This document shows, piece by piece, positions 53,979-63,510 of a stretch of DNA of 64,000 nucleotides; position 1 is the first letter of the stretch, and each line of letters begins with the position of its first letter. The notes under the pieces are model-generated. The model was not told the origin of the DNA. It did not search any database and saw nothing but the letters and a program-made list of their open reading frames with translations. Where the stretch lies: positions 124,001-188,000 of the forward strand of contig CAKUQQ010000004.1 of NCBI GenBank assembly GCA_934675575.1, given 5' to 3'. The DNA is from an uncultured Muribaculaceae bacterium (GTDB lineage Bacteria; Bacteroidota; Bacteroidia; Bacteroidales; Muribaculaceae). A program made the position numbers and the translations under genes.

Positions 53979-55523
53979 TTATTCCCACTCAATAGTTGCC
54001 GGTGGTTTTGAACTGATGTCGTAGCACACGCGGTTCACACCTTTCACCTTGTTGATGATTTCATTGCTCACCTTTGCCATGAAGTCGTATGGAAGTCTTG
54101 CCCAGTCGGCAGTCATTGCGTCCATACTCGTCACTGCACGCAAGGCCACAGGGTGCTCATAAGTGCGTTCATCTCCCATAACTCCCACAGAGCGTATGGT
54201 GCTGAGCAGAACAGCTCCTGCTTGCCACACATGGTCGTAGAGCGGCGTGCCGTCCTCGGTCTTGTAGTTGTGCATGGCTTCTATGTAGATGTCGTCGGCA
54301 TCTTGCAAAATGCGCACCTTGTCGCGCGTGATGTCGCCCAGAATTCTCACAGCCAAACCTGGACCTGGGAACGGATGACGCTTGATAAGCCTTTCCGGCA
54401 TTTCAAGCTGATAGCCCACACGGCGCACCTCGTCCTTAAACAGCCATTTGAGCGGTTCGCAGAGCTGGAGCTTCATGTCCTTGGGCAGTCCACCCACATT
54501 GTGGTGGCTCTTTATGGTCATGCCAGTTATGCTTAGACTCTCTATGCGGTCGGGATAAATTGTGCCTTGAGCGAGCCATTTGGCATCGGTTATCTTCTTG
54601 GCTTCGGCATTGAACACCTCCACAAAGTCGCGGCCTATGATTTTGCGCTTTTGTTCCGGGTCGGTAACTCCAGCAAGGTCAGCAAAGAATTTCTCGCTGG
54701 CATCTACGCCAATCACGTTGAGGCCAAGACCCTTGTATGCGTCCATCACCTTGTTGAACTCATTTTTGCGCAGCATGCCGTGGTCCACAAATATGCACGT
54801 CAGGTTGCTGCCTATGGCACGGTTGAGCAGCGTGGCACACACGCTTGAGTCAACACCACCCGACAGACCAAGAATCACGCGGTCGTTGCCAAGCTGCTGC
54901 TTTAACTCTGCAACAGTGGTTTCAACAAACGATGCTGGACTCCACTCCTGACGGCTGTGGCAGATGTCAACAACAAAGTTTTTCAACAACTGCTTGCCCT
55001 GCGTGGTGTGAAACACCTCCGGGTGAAACTGCACTGCCCAAAGCGGATTGCTCGTGCTTGCGTATGCCGCATTTTTCACATCGGCAGTTGAGGCTATCAC
55101 ATGGCAGTCGGCAGGAATCGAGGTGATAGTGTCGCCATGACTCATCCACACCTGTGAGTCGGGGGTGAATCCTTTGAAAAGCGGATTTTCCACATCTATG
55201 GTCTTGAGATGTGCGCGCCCATACTCGCGAGTGCCTGTTGGTTCTACCTTGCCGCCATTGCTATAGGCGATGAATTGCGCTCCATAGCAGATGCCAAGCA
55301 CCGGAACTTTGCCCACAAACTGCGACAAATCCACTTTGAATGCCTCTTTGTCGTGCACCGAGTAGGGTGAGCCTGAGAGAATCACTCCTATCACGTCGGG
55401 GTCGCCGACAGGAAACTTGTTGTAGGGCAAAATCTCGCAAAACGTGTCCAGCTCACGCACTCGCCGCCCTATGAGCTGCGTTGTTTGTGAGCCGAAGTCG
55501 AGAATAATGATTTTTTGCTGCAT
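53979..55523 (-). CDS. guaA: GMP synthase (glutamine-hydrolysing)
   Basis: Makes GMP from XMP with glutamine and ATP. A 514-residue two-domain enzyme: an amidotransferase with Cys79 in VLGICYGAQ and the FHPEVFHT histidine/glutamate near 170, and an ATP-PPase with GLSGGVDSS near 220, followed by the dimerisation end ([10 protein letters not shown]). Array B of the dispersed repeat lies just upstream and puts a TATCTTTG box 29 bp before the start. Confidence 0.97.
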   Translation of the reverse strand: MQQKIIILDFGSQTTQLIGRRVRELDTFCEILPYNKFPVGDPDVIGVILSGSPYSVHDKEAFKVDLSQFVGKVPVLGICYGAQFIAYSNGGKVEPTGTREYGRAHLKTIDVENPLFKGFTPDSQVWMSHGDTITSIPADCHVIASTADVKNAAYASTSNPLWAVQFHPEVFHTTQGKQLLKNFVVDICHSRQEWSPASFVETTVAELKQQLGNDRVILGLSGGVDSSVCATLLNRAIGSNLTCIFVDHGMLRKNEFNKVMDAYKGLGLNVIGVDASEKFFADLAGVTDPEQKRKIIGRDFVEVFNAEAKKITDAKWLAQGTIYPDRIESLSITGMTIKSHHNVGGLPKDMKLQLCEPLKWLFKDEVRRVGYQLEMPERLIKRHPFPGPGLAVRILGDITRDKVRILQDADDIYIEAMHNYKTEDGTPLYDHVWQAGAVLLSTIRSVGVMGDERTYEHPVALRAVTSMDAMTADWARLPYDFMAKVSNEIINKVKGVNRVCYDISSKPPATIEWE

Positions 55524-55551
55524 TATAGTAACTTTGGTTTATTTCTATCTG

Positions 55552-55698
55552 CAAAGATAATGCAAATCGAGATGCAAAGCATCAAACTTGCTTGAATGTT
55601 TTGCCGAGATGCAGCTTATCTTATTCAAAGATAATGCAAATTGCACGCAGAATATCAAGTTTCACTTGAATATTATGCCGCCATGCGCCTCATCTTAT
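55552..55698 (-). repeat. Dispersed promoter-carrying palindromic repeat, array B
   Basis: Two units of ~75 bp as in array A. On the plus strand unit 1 starts CAAAGATAATGCAAATC and has CAAACTTGCTTG at its centre and GAGATGCAGCTTATCTTAT at its end; unit 2 has TCAAGTTTCACTTGA at its centre. Long stretches are identical to array A, although the arrays are 38 kb apart and the neighbouring genes are unrelated. Its edge on the minus strand gives the -7 box for guaA. Confidence 0.8.
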
Positions 55699-55760
55699 CA
55701 CAAGATTTGCAATCATGGGCACGCTTGCCGCCAGTTTGCACGGCAATGGCTGCCGTGAAA

Positions 55761-57995
55761 TCAGCCTTTCAGCGGCTTTAGTTTGTTCTCGTTGCCCACA
55801 ATCCACAGCACATCACCGCTGCCAAACGTAAGTTTAGGTGTGGGCATAACAAACTCATCGCCTCGCTGCACTGCCACCAGCAGCGAAGAGTAGTCCTCGC
55901 GCAGGCGCGCGTCTTCGAGCTGCAACCCCACAAGCGGTGATTTGTCGCCTATGCTGAAATGCAGGAATTTCACATCATCGGCCGACTGCCCTGCCGTTTG
56001 ATTGCTGGTAGCCTCCACAAGCGGCAACATTTGCTGTATCTGCTCGTCATTGCCAATCACACCAAGCACATCGCCGGGGAATATGCGCGTGTCGCTCTTT
56101 GGCACAGGATAAAGCACCGAGTTGCGCTGTATGTACACCACGTTTACGCCATATTTGCGGCGTATGTCGGCCTCACACAGTTTGCAGCCCACAAATGGGC
56201 AGTCATAGCCCACTTTCATGTAGGCAAGGTGCAGGTCGCTAACCAGATTGTTGGCCTTGCCAGTGCGGCGATACTCACGCTCATTCATGTTGCCCACAAA
56301 GCGGCTCTCCACCTGCTCCATCTTCTTGCGCAAGTGCGGAGACAAAAGCAGCAACACAAGCACCGCGATGGAAACCACAGTAATCAGTGTGGTCAAACTT
56401 GAATACAAGCCATAGAGAAACGACATCATGTAGGCCATGGCAATGAGAACGTTGATAATGACCATCACCACCAGTGGCATATATATCACACGGCCATAAG
56501 TGGCCACGAGGCGTTGACGCTCGCTGCGCCTCACGCTTGGCATGATTATGGCATAGAGGAATGGTGCCATTGCCAGCGCAGAGAGCACCGTTCCTGCCAG
56601 TTTACCCCAGTGGCGTCCGAGCACCGAGTGGCGCATAAACGGTATGAAATAACTGCGGCTCACTATTATCAGGGCTATCACTATCACGGAGTAAAGCAGC
56701 AGACGCACCAAAAATCTGGTCAACACCGTTTTCCACATTTTCTTTGAAGCACTTGCCTCGCTTTCGCTTGCACCCTTTGAGTAGCCATACAGCAGGTTTT
56801 GCCAACGGCTTGGCAGGTGCTTTGCCACCCACTCATAGCACGGCACACCCTGCTTTATGAAAAACGGCGTGAAGAATGTGGTTATCACACTCACCGCCAC
56901 CACTATAGGATATATGCGGCTTTCGAGCACGCCAAGCGACAAGCCCAGCGTGGCTATAATAAACGAGAACTCACCTATCTGTGTGAGGCAAAATCCCGAC
57001 TCTATGGCCACTTTAAGCGATTGCCCGGTGGCAAGCATGCCAAATGTGCCAAACAATATCATGCCCACTATCACCACCACCGACAGCAGTGCTATTGTGC
57101 CGGCATACTCCATGATGATTGTCGGGTTAACCATCATGCCCACAGATATGAAAAACACGGCACCAAATAAGTCTTTCACCGGGCTCACTATGCGCTCTAT
57201 GCGCTCAGCCTCGCTTGTGCCGGCCAATATAGACCCCATGACAAATGCGCCAAGAGCCATAGAGAAACCGCTCTTGACCGAGAACACGGCCATCAAGAAA
57301 CACAAGCCCATTGCCATGACAAGCATAATCTCGTCTGTGAGCAGATTGCGATAACGCTTAAACACGCTCGGTATGACAAACACACCCACCGTGAACCATA
57401 TCACAAGGAAGAACACCAGTTTCAGCACGCTCGCAAGCAGTTCACGCCCCTCCACTGTCTTGTTGATGGCCACCGACGACAGCAACACCATCATCACCAC
57501 GGCAAACAAATCTTCCACTATAAGCACGGCAAACACACCGGGCACAAAGCGCCGCTGCCGCATGTTGAGGTCACTTAAAGCCTTGATGATGATTGTGGTT
57601 GACGACATCGACAACATTCCACCCAAAAACAGGCAGTTGATGGCGGAAAATTGCAGCAGTTTGCCTGTCACAAAGCCCACACTCATCATGCCAAGCACTA
57701 TGATTAGAGTGGTGACAACGGCAGAGCCACCCACATTCATCAGTTTCTTGAAACTGAATTCAAGTCCTAACGAAAACAATAATACTATTATGCCTATTTG
57801 AGCCCAAAACTCTATGTTGGCCTCACTTGCCACCGAAGGAAGCAATGCGAAATGCGGACTTGCCAAAAAACCGGCCACTATGTAGCCAAGCACCACCGGC
57901 TGTTTCAGCTTTTTGAAAAGCAGTATTGCTATAGCACCAAGCACCAGAATTAGTGCCAAATCGGTAATCAAGCTTTCTATGTTGAGAGTGCTCAT
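55761..57995 (-). CDS. CPA2-family cation:proton antiporter with C-terminal TrkA_C domains
   Basis: A 744-residue protein. Residues ~1-400 form about twelve transmembrane helices of a KefB/Kef-type monovalent cation exchanger (KLKQPVVLGYIVAGFLASPHF near the start, FLGGMLSMSSTTIIIKALSDL and SALGAFVMGSILAGTSEAERIERI later). Extra membrane helices come at 430-555, and two TrkA_C domains (about 585-660 and 670-740) end the protein, with FPGDVLGVIGNDEQI and FGSGDVLWIVGNE. Potassium or sodium export regulated by nucleotides is the expected role. The N-terminal KTN domain is absent. Confidence 0.85.
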   Translation of the reverse strand: MSTLNIESLITDLALILVLGAIAILLFKKLKQPVVLGYIVAGFLASPHFALLPSVASEANIEFWAQIGIIVLLFSLGLEFSFKKLMNVGGSAVVTTLIIVLGMMSVGFVTGKLLQFSAINCLFLGGMLSMSSTTIIIKALSDLNMRQRRFVPGVFAVLIVEDLFAVVMMVLLSSVAINKTVEGRELLASVLKLVFFLVIWFTVGVFVIPSVFKRYRNLLTDEIMLVMAMGLCFLMAVFSVKSGFSMALGAFVMGSILAGTSEAERIERIVSPVKDLFGAVFFISVGMMVNPTIIMEYAGTIALLSVVVIVGMILFGTFGMLATGQSLKVAIESGFCLTQIGEFSFIIATLGLSLGVLESRIYPIVVAVSVITTFFTPFFIKQGVPCYEWVAKHLPSRWQNLLYGYSKGASESEASASKKMWKTVLTRFLVRLLLYSVIVIALIIVSRSYFIPFMRHSVLGRHWGKLAGTVLSALAMAPFLYAIIMPSVRRSERQRLVATYGRVIYMPLVVMVIINVLIAMAYMMSFLYGLYSSLTTLITVVSIAVLVLLLLSPHLRKKMEQVESRFVGNMNEREYRRTGKANNLVSDLHLAYMKVGYDCPFVGCKLCEADIRRKYGVNVVYIQRNSVLYPVPKSDTRIFPGDVLGVIGNDEQIQQMLPLVEATSNQTAGQSADDVKFLHFSIGDKSPLVGLQLEDARLREDYSSLLVAVQRGDEFVMPTPKLTFGSGDVLWIVGNENKLKPLKG

Positions 57996-58154
57996 AGTCT
58001 TACTTGTGTTGTGTTTGTTGATATGTGTTTATTGATATCGACGATGCCGTTAAAAACATCGCACAAAGTTACTTCTTTTTTCACATCAAATCCGGCTAAT
58101 CACCAATATTTCCACACATTCTGCCATGCGTATTACAAATACTTGCATTTGCCG

Positions 58155-58210
58155 CCATAAAAAGGCAGCAGGCGAGTGGCATTTTTCATTTGTCACCCGC
58201 CTGCTGGCTT
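58155..58210 (-). terminator. Terminator of the M6 peptidase gene
   Basis: On the minus strand CCAGCAGGCG pairs with CGCCTGCTG with a loop of about 24 nt, and the stem is followed by CCTTTTTATGG. The gene stop is about 46 bp upstream. Confidence 0.6.
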
Positions 58211-58217
58211 ATAGTTG

Positions 58218-58244
58218 CAATCTGGTTGCTTGGCAACCAGATTG
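58218..58244. other. Perfect 12-bp hairpin in the 3' region of the M6 peptidase gene
   Basis: CAATCTGGTTGC and its complement enclose a 3-nt loop. No T-run follows on either strand. It sits between the stop codon at 58256 and the terminator, so the transcript may end in two adjacent hairpins. Confidence 0.5.
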
Positions 58245-58255
58245 TGTATGTGTGC

Positions 58256-60547
58256 TTATAGAATTATCTTCTCGCTCTTTCCGTTGGCAGTCACTATGTA
58301 GAAGCCTTTGTGCGCCACGGCGATCGTAGCCTGACCATTGCCGTCGGCCAAAGCGGTAGCCACCACACGACCAGTAGTGTCATACACGCTCACCTTGCTG
58401 CCTGCGGCAATTGAGTTAACCGTCAAACTGTTGCCGTTGCGCGCAATGGCTAATCCTTTTTCTGCGGCATGATAAATCTCGTCAACAGCTCCTGGGTCTG
58501 GCGTGTTGTCACCCATATAGGTCAGCACCACGTCGTCTATGTAGTACAATTCCGTGGAACTGCCTGTGAACAACCAGAACTCAAACATCACAGGGTCGGT
58601 GGTGTCGATGCGGAACTCCACAGTCTGACTGGAGTTGGCCTCTGATTGCAGCATGGTTTCGCCGCTGTAGGTTTTGCCGGTGCGCCATGTGATGTCGCCT
58701 GGAGTCTTGTAACGGAAACGCAACACTGCGCTGCGTTGTGTGGGATTATAGAAGTTAAATCTCACTGATTTCAGTTCATGTTGCACAGCGTCGGCAAGTA
58801 TCGCCTCGCCACCGCGCTTTATCGCTATAAGGCGTTTGCCATTACCCACGGTCGAGTCAGGCACTTCGCTTATTTGCGATTTAAGCAACTTCCACGTGCC
58901 CAGTGTGCTGCCCTTTACCGTCACGGTGTCTGAAGACGCCTCGGTCGGCTCAAGTTCCTCAAAATCCTCTATCAGATGCTTTATCGGCAGCATTGTTGCC
59001 TTAAACGACACCACTCCGTCTTTTTCAGCTATGTCGTCGAGTGTCGCGCTGCTCTGCTCTCCGGCAAACGTCAGTAGCGACGGTTTTGTGCTGGTGTTGC
59101 CAAGCGAGGTCACATCGTTGGCTCCTGGAAAAGCGTCACCATCCCAGTCAACCACAGTATTTGCACTGTCTTTTTGACAAGCTCTTATCAACTCAAAATA
59201 GTTGTGCGTAGAGACGGCATTCACCTTGTTGCCTTGCCACACCGACGCATCGGTGGAGTCAACACGCCACACGAGCATGCCGTGTCCCGGCAAACACGAA
59301 TCCCACTTCTGCTGCTGGCGGTTCTCCACCAAGAAGTATTCTTTAAGCCCCTCCACGGTGGAGTTGATACGGCAAGCCTCATTTGCCGTTTGCATAGGTT
59401 TTAGCGTGTATGTTTTGTTTTCTGCCACCACTTGGGGTTGGAGCCACCCCACTGCGTAACGTTCAAAGCTATTGTAGCCAGCAGGAGTGCGACTTGTGTT
59501 GAGATATGAGCCCGAAGCCATCACGTCCCACGAAGCCGGGTGCACGCTTTGCCCATTGGTAGAGTAGTTCACGTCGTACATGTCAGGCAGACCGAGCACA
59601 TGACTGAACTCGTGGCATGTGGTGCCCACGCCGTCCAATATGCTGTCTCTCTCCAGTCCGTTAAGCTCCACGGTACAAGCATAACGGCCAAATTTCATTC
59701 CGTCGATTGTCATGTCGGGCAGTGTGCTGGCATGAGGCCACAGCTTGCGAGAGCCATCGAAGTTAGAGCCGCCTCCAGCTACTATAAAGAACACCATGTC
59801 AACCGTATTGTCACCATTGGTGTCATATTTCGTGAAGTCTATTGAGTCGCCTATGCTTGTGAGCACATCGCGAAACATGGTTCTGGCATTTGATGTCTGA
59901 CCCACATAAGTCTGCGATTTGTCAATCAAAACCGGCCCCACCACATCAAACGGCGGGTCAAATTGGCCATTTGAATTGTCATAAAAATAATCACGCACGC
60001 TACCTGTGCACTCGTTCACACGCCCTTTGCCGTCGATGAAGCTCGTCACATTGCGGTCATTCACCATCTTGGTGTAAAACGCCTTTGGGTCAGCCATGGT
60101 AAACTTGCGATCATTATACTCACACAGCACCACAAGGCCACGAAACTTGCTTATGTCGAGTAAGCCGCTAAGTTTCTTCATGTTGGATTTTTGTGGTCTG
60201 TTAAGTTTCTCGCCGCCATTGTCAACCGCATTGTCCGGCATGAGCAGCATGGGCACATTAGCCAGATATTCCGTATCGGCAGCACTGCGGTTGTCGCGTG
60301 CCACATGGTTTGTTGCCACAAGATTGCCGTTAGCCTTCTCGGCAAAAGTGTAGTAGCCGCGGTCGTTTTGAACCACCGTGTAGCCATCGAGCGTGGTAGC
60401 AAAATTCAGCCACTCATCGCCGTGCATCTGAATGGTGAGTGTGGAGCCGTCGGGTTGCACAACTTGTTGCGGATAAGGATAAGCTATGACAGCCTTGGCA
60501 TTAATAGCCCACAACACAAGAGTCAAAAGCAATAATGATTTTCTCAT
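58256..60547 (-). CDS. Secreted M6-family metallopeptidase with T9SS-like tail
   Basis: A 763-residue exported peptidase. Signal peptide to about residue 18 (MRKSLLLLTLVLWAINAKA). The zinc motif HEFSHVLGLPD is at 312-322, with DPPFDVVGPV and WDVMASGSYLN typical of immune inhibitor A-type (M6) enzymes. A beta-domain follows (EDFEELEPTEASSD to VVLTYMGD) and the end KGFYIVTANGKSEKIIL is a T9SS sorting motif. It should cleave extracellular protein. A TACTTTTG box is on the minus strand at 60598-60605, with CTTG 20 bp further. The ATG at 60547 gives the signal peptide; upstream frames do not. Confidence 0.88.
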   Translation of the reverse strand: MRKSLLLLTLVLWAINAKAVIAYPYPQQVVQPDGSTLTIQMHGDEWLNFATTLDGYTVVQNDRGYYTFAEKANGNLVATNHVARDNRSAADTEYLANVPMLLMPDNAVDNGGEKLNRPQKSNMKKLSGLLDISKFRGLVVLCEYNDRKFTMADPKAFYTKMVNDRNVTSFIDGKGRVNECTGSVRDYFYDNSNGQFDPPFDVVGPVLIDKSQTYVGQTSNARTMFRDVLTSIGDSIDFTKYDTNGDNTVDMVFFIVAGGGSNFDGSRKLWPHASTLPDMTIDGMKFGRYACTVELNGLERDSILDGVGTTCHEFSHVLGLPDMYDVNYSTNGQSVHPASWDVMASGSYLNTSRTPAGYNSFERYAVGWLQPQVVAENKTYTLKPMQTANEACRINSTVEGLKEYFLVENRQQQKWDSCLPGHGMLVWRVDSTDASVWQGNKVNAVSTHNYFELIRACQKDSANTVVDWDGDAFPGANDVTSLGNTSTKPSLLTFAGEQSSATLDDIAEKDGVVSFKATMLPIKHLIEDFEELEPTEASSDTVTVKGSTLGTWKLLKSQISEVPDSTVGNGKRLIAIKRGGEAILADAVQHELKSVRFNFYNPTQRSAVLRFRYKTPGDITWRTGKTYSGETMLQSEANSSQTVEFRIDTTDPVMFEFWLFTGSSTELYYIDDVVLTYMGDNTPDPGAVDEIYHAAEKGLAIARNGNSLTVNSIAAGSKVSVYDTTGRVVATALADGNGQATIAVAHKGFYIVTANGKSEKIIL

Positions 60548-60696
60548 ATAGTGAAGAATTAATATAATATTCTGTAACAATATTTGCTAAAATTATACAA
60601 AAGTATCGCTTTTCAACGTCAGCAACAAGAATTCCCCCACAAAACAACACAAAACACCGACCTTTTTGTTTCCTTGCTTTTTCATGCTTGTGGCAA

Positions 60697-61824
60697 CTAC
60701 AGTTTTGTGATGGTGGGGAGGAGGGTGCGTATGGCGGTGCGTATATTTTGCAAGGTGACGTCGGGCTTCATTGCAGTGGCAAGGGGCATGCCGGGTGGCG
60801 TGATTGGTATGATTTGGTCAAAACACGACAATTTTTCGGCATCGATGGCAAGTTGCCCACAAATGGCAATCACCGGTATGCCACAGGCTCTGCCATGCTG
60901 CGCTATCACTTCGGGGGCTTTGCCCATTGCCGTTTGGGCATCAATGCGCCCCTCGCCAGTGATTATGAGTGACGCACCACGCAATTTGCTGTCGAAGTGC
61001 GCAAGTTTCAATATTTCTTCCACACCGGGCTTGATTGCAGCACCAAGAAATGCCGCCATGCCGGCACCTATGCCTCCAGCTGCTCCAGCTCCAGGCATCA
61101 CGGTTGCCCTGTGTGGCATGAATTTGGCAAAATTGGCCATTCCAGCCTCCAAAAGCTCCACCTCTACTGCAGAAGCCCCTTTTTGCGGCGCAAAAACGCG
61201 TGCAGCGCCATTTGTGCCCAGCAGTGGGCAGGTAACGTCGCTCAGCAACGTGAATTGCACCCCAGTCGCAATTTTCTGCGCCAATGCCGTCTGCTTTATG
61301 TCCCGTATCAACCCAAGATTCTCACCGCATGGTGTCAGGCGTACACCGTCAGCACCGGTAAACACAAAGCCTATGGCGTCAAGTAGTCCCATAGCTCCGT
61401 CGCAAGTGGCACTGCCACCCAATCCGAGCACTATGTGGCGCACACCGCGCCCATAAGCATCAGCTATCATTTGACCACACCCTGCCGATGTGGCTTGCAT
61501 CACATTTTGCAGATGACACGGCACAAGAGCCAAACCACTCGCCGCAGCCACTTCCATCACGGCAGTGTCACCACCCACAATGGCATATCGCGCCACGATA
61601 TGTGGCAACGACGCAACTGGAGCCGAGACTGCTGTTTCCACAATCTCGGCCCCAGGCAACGCTGACAGCATTGCATCTACCGTTCCGTCACCACCGTCGG
61701 CCACAGGAATGGTCTTGATTTCAATGCTGTTATCAAATTCTTCTATGACTTGCTTTGCAGCATTGGCAATTTGCACTGATGTGGCCGACCCTTTGAATTT
61801 GTCGATTGCCAAAACAATTTTCAT
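60697..61824 (-). CDS. Glycerate kinase (GarK/GlxK type)
   Basis: A 375-residue cytosolic kinase that phosphorylates D-glycerate. The N terminus KIVLAIDKFKGSATS, the central GLGGSATCDGAMGLLDA and GAGAAGGIGAGMAAFLGA, and the C-terminal VITGEGRIDAQTAMGKAP all match the class II glycerate kinase family. It is 27 bp downstream of the coiled-coil lipoprotein gene on the minus strand, a grouping that may be only positional. Confidence 0.92.
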   Translation of the reverse strand: MKIVLAIDKFKGSATSVQIANAAKQVIEEFDNSIEIKTIPVADGGDGTVDAMLSALPGAEIVETAVSAPVASLPHIVARYAIVGGDTAVMEVAAASGLALVPCHLQNVMQATSAGCGQMIADAYGRGVRHIVLGLGGSATCDGAMGLLDAIGFVFTGADGVRLTPCGENLGLIRDIKQTALAQKIATGVQFTLLSDVTCPLLGTNGAARVFAPQKGASAVEVELLEAGMANFAKFMPHRATVMPGAGAAGGIGAGMAAFLGAAIKPGVEEILKLAHFDSKLRGASLIITGEGRIDAQTAMGKAPEVIAQHGRACGIPVIAICGQLAIDAEKLSCFDQIIPITPPGMPLATAMKPDVTLQNIRTAIRTLLPTITKL

Positions 61825-61851
61825 TGCTCAACTGCCGCTTTTGCCCTATGG

Positions 61852-62733
61852 TCAGTCCACTTTCACTATCAAGAAGTTCGACAGCTCCCAGAAACGTGAT
61901 GAATCGGTGATTTTGAGCGACTTCAAGCCATTGGCGTCTTCCACTATCTGATAAGAGCCAGCTGGGTGTTTCGACAGCACTTCGGCCTTCTTGCTGTGCA
62001 AGGCAATCAGTGAGAGAGTGCGCTTGTCAGCCTTGGTGAAGTAAGAACGCTCAAAGTCGCCTTCCATGATTTTCGTTTTTCTCAGGAAGCCTGTTTGTAT
62101 GATTTTGTTCTTCTTGAGTTCTTTTTTCGACCCCACCACATAGTAGCACACGTTGAGCTCGTTGTTAAGTCTCACCGACTCTTCTTGAGCCTGCTTCTTT
62201 TCGCGCGACACCGTGGTGTTGACTGTGTTGAGCGAATCAACTCTTGTGTTGAGGTTTTTTATCTCTATATGCGCAGCCGCAAGCTGGCTCGTGAGGTTGG
62301 CAATGGTGTTTTGCTGCTCCTCTATTTGAGTCTTGAGGTTGGCAATGGTCTTTTTCATTGCGTCGGAGTAGTTAGTTGAGCGGCTCAACCGTTTTTCAAG
62401 TTCCTCAAGACGCTTTTTGTGCTGCTCAATGGAGCGTTGAATTAGCACAATGTCGTTGCGCAACTGAACTTTTTTATCTGGCGTCTCGCTGTTGAGGTCT
62501 TTCGACGACATAAGATTTTCCATCTGTTTTATTTGATTCATTCCGTCACTTATGTCCGACATGAGAGCCATGAGGCTGTCTTTTTCGGCCATAGCAGTGG
62601 CAAGTGAGTCGCTAAGCTCAGTGTTGAGAGAGTCGGCAGCCGGCGTTTCCTGTTGGTTAGCGCTGCGGCGGCATGACGAGAAAGCTGACACGATAGTCAA
62701 GCAAATGACGATTAATGCAGGAATCTTCTTCAT
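61852..62733 (-). CDS. Coiled-coil lipoprotein (possibly Cbp1-type adhesin family)
   Basis: A 293-residue lipoprotein with lipobox SSC (Cys near 20) after a hydrophobic signal. The region ~35-190 is a long coiled coil (AMAEKDSLMALMSDI, SIEQHKKRLEELEKRL, TQLAAAHIEIKNLNTRV). The C-terminal ~90 residues (NVCYYVVGSKKELKKNKIIQ to RFWELSNFLIV) form a separate small domain. I recall this arrangement in proteins named Cbp1-like collagen-binding adhesins in Bacteroides, but this is a weak match by memory. It begins 4 bp after rsmI, so it is in the same operon. Confidence 0.65.
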   Translation of the reverse strand: MKKIPALIVICLTIVSAFSSCRRSANQQETPAADSLNTELSDSLATAMAEKDSLMALMSDISDGMNQIKQMENLMSSKDLNSETPDKKVQLRNDIVLIQRSIEQHKKRLEELEKRLSRSTNYSDAMKKTIANLKTQIEEQQNTIANLTSQLAAAHIEIKNLNTRVDSLNTVNTTVSREKKQAQEESVRLNNELNVCYYVVGSKKELKKNKIIQTGFLRKTKIMEGDFERSYFTKADKRTLSLIALHSKKAEVLSKHPAGSYQIVEDANGLKSLKITDSSRFWELSNFLIVKVD

Positions 62734-62737
62734 GTTC

Positions 62738-63487
62738 TTAATTATTTTCTTTATTTACGATGTTGCTTTTATTTTTGAATTTGGCGTATTTATCCACCTT
62801 GACGTTGGCAGCAGGCTCTTTTCCTGCCACTATAATCACGATTTCTCCTCGTGGAGCGTTGGCCTCAAAATATTCGCACAGCTGCTGCAAAGTGCCGTTG
62901 TGCGTGGTGTTGTGTATCTTTGATATTTCTCGGCTAACCGATGCTTCGCGGTCACCCCCCATGTGCTCGGCAAGCTGTTTAAGCGTTTTCACAAGCCGCA
63001 GTGGCGACTCGTAGATTATCATGGTGAGCTGCTGCTCGGCAAGTTCTTGCAGACGTGTGAGCCGGCCTTTCTTTTGAGGCAAAAATCCCTCAAACACAAA
63101 TCGCTCGCAAGGCAAGCCCGAATTGACCAGAGCCGGAACAAAAGCCGTTGCTCCTGGCAGAGTTTCAACCTCAATTCCCTGCTTGCGACACTCCCTCACT
63201 GCCATAAATCCTGGGTCGCTTATGCCTGGAGTGCCGGCATCGGTCACGAGCGCAAGGGTTTGACCAGCGCGCATCATGTCGATAATGGCAGGGAGTGTTT
63301 CATGCTCATTGAACTTGTGGTGGCTCTTCATGGGCGTGGCAATGCCGAAGTGCCTCATCAAGATTCCACTCGTGCGCGTGTCCTCGGCCAAAATCAAGTC
63401 GGCCTCGTTGAGCACCTTTATAGCCCTGGGGGTCATGTCGTCAAGGTTGCCCACAGGGGTCGGAACTATGTAGAGTTTGCCAGCCAT
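62738..63487 (-). CDS. rsmI: 16S rRNA (cytidine(1402)-2'-O)-methyltransferase
   Basis: Methylates the ribose of C1402 in 16S rRNA. A 249-residue enzyme with all RsmI motifs: LYIVPTPVGNLDDMTPRA (about 4-21), AEDTRTSG, the TDAGTPGISDPG SAM loop and GATAFVPALVNSGLP. It starts at the ATG at 63487; an in-frame start upstream adds a non-conserved leader. The neighbour to the left is the lipoprotein gene. Confidence 0.94.
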   Translation of the reverse strand: MAGKLYIVPTPVGNLDDMTPRAIKVLNEADLILAEDTRTSGILMRHFGIATPMKSHHKFNEHETLPAIIDMMRAGQTLALVTDAGTPGISDPGFMAVRECRKQGIEVETLPGATAFVPALVNSGLPCERFVFEGFLPQKKGRLTRLQELAEQQLTMIIYESPLRLVKTLKQLAEHMGGDREASVSREISKIHNTTHNGTLQQLCEYFEANAPRGEIVIIVAGKEPAANVKVDKYAKFKNKSNIVNKENN

Positions 63488-63510
63488 AACTGCAGCTTTT
63501 TTGCTTGTTT

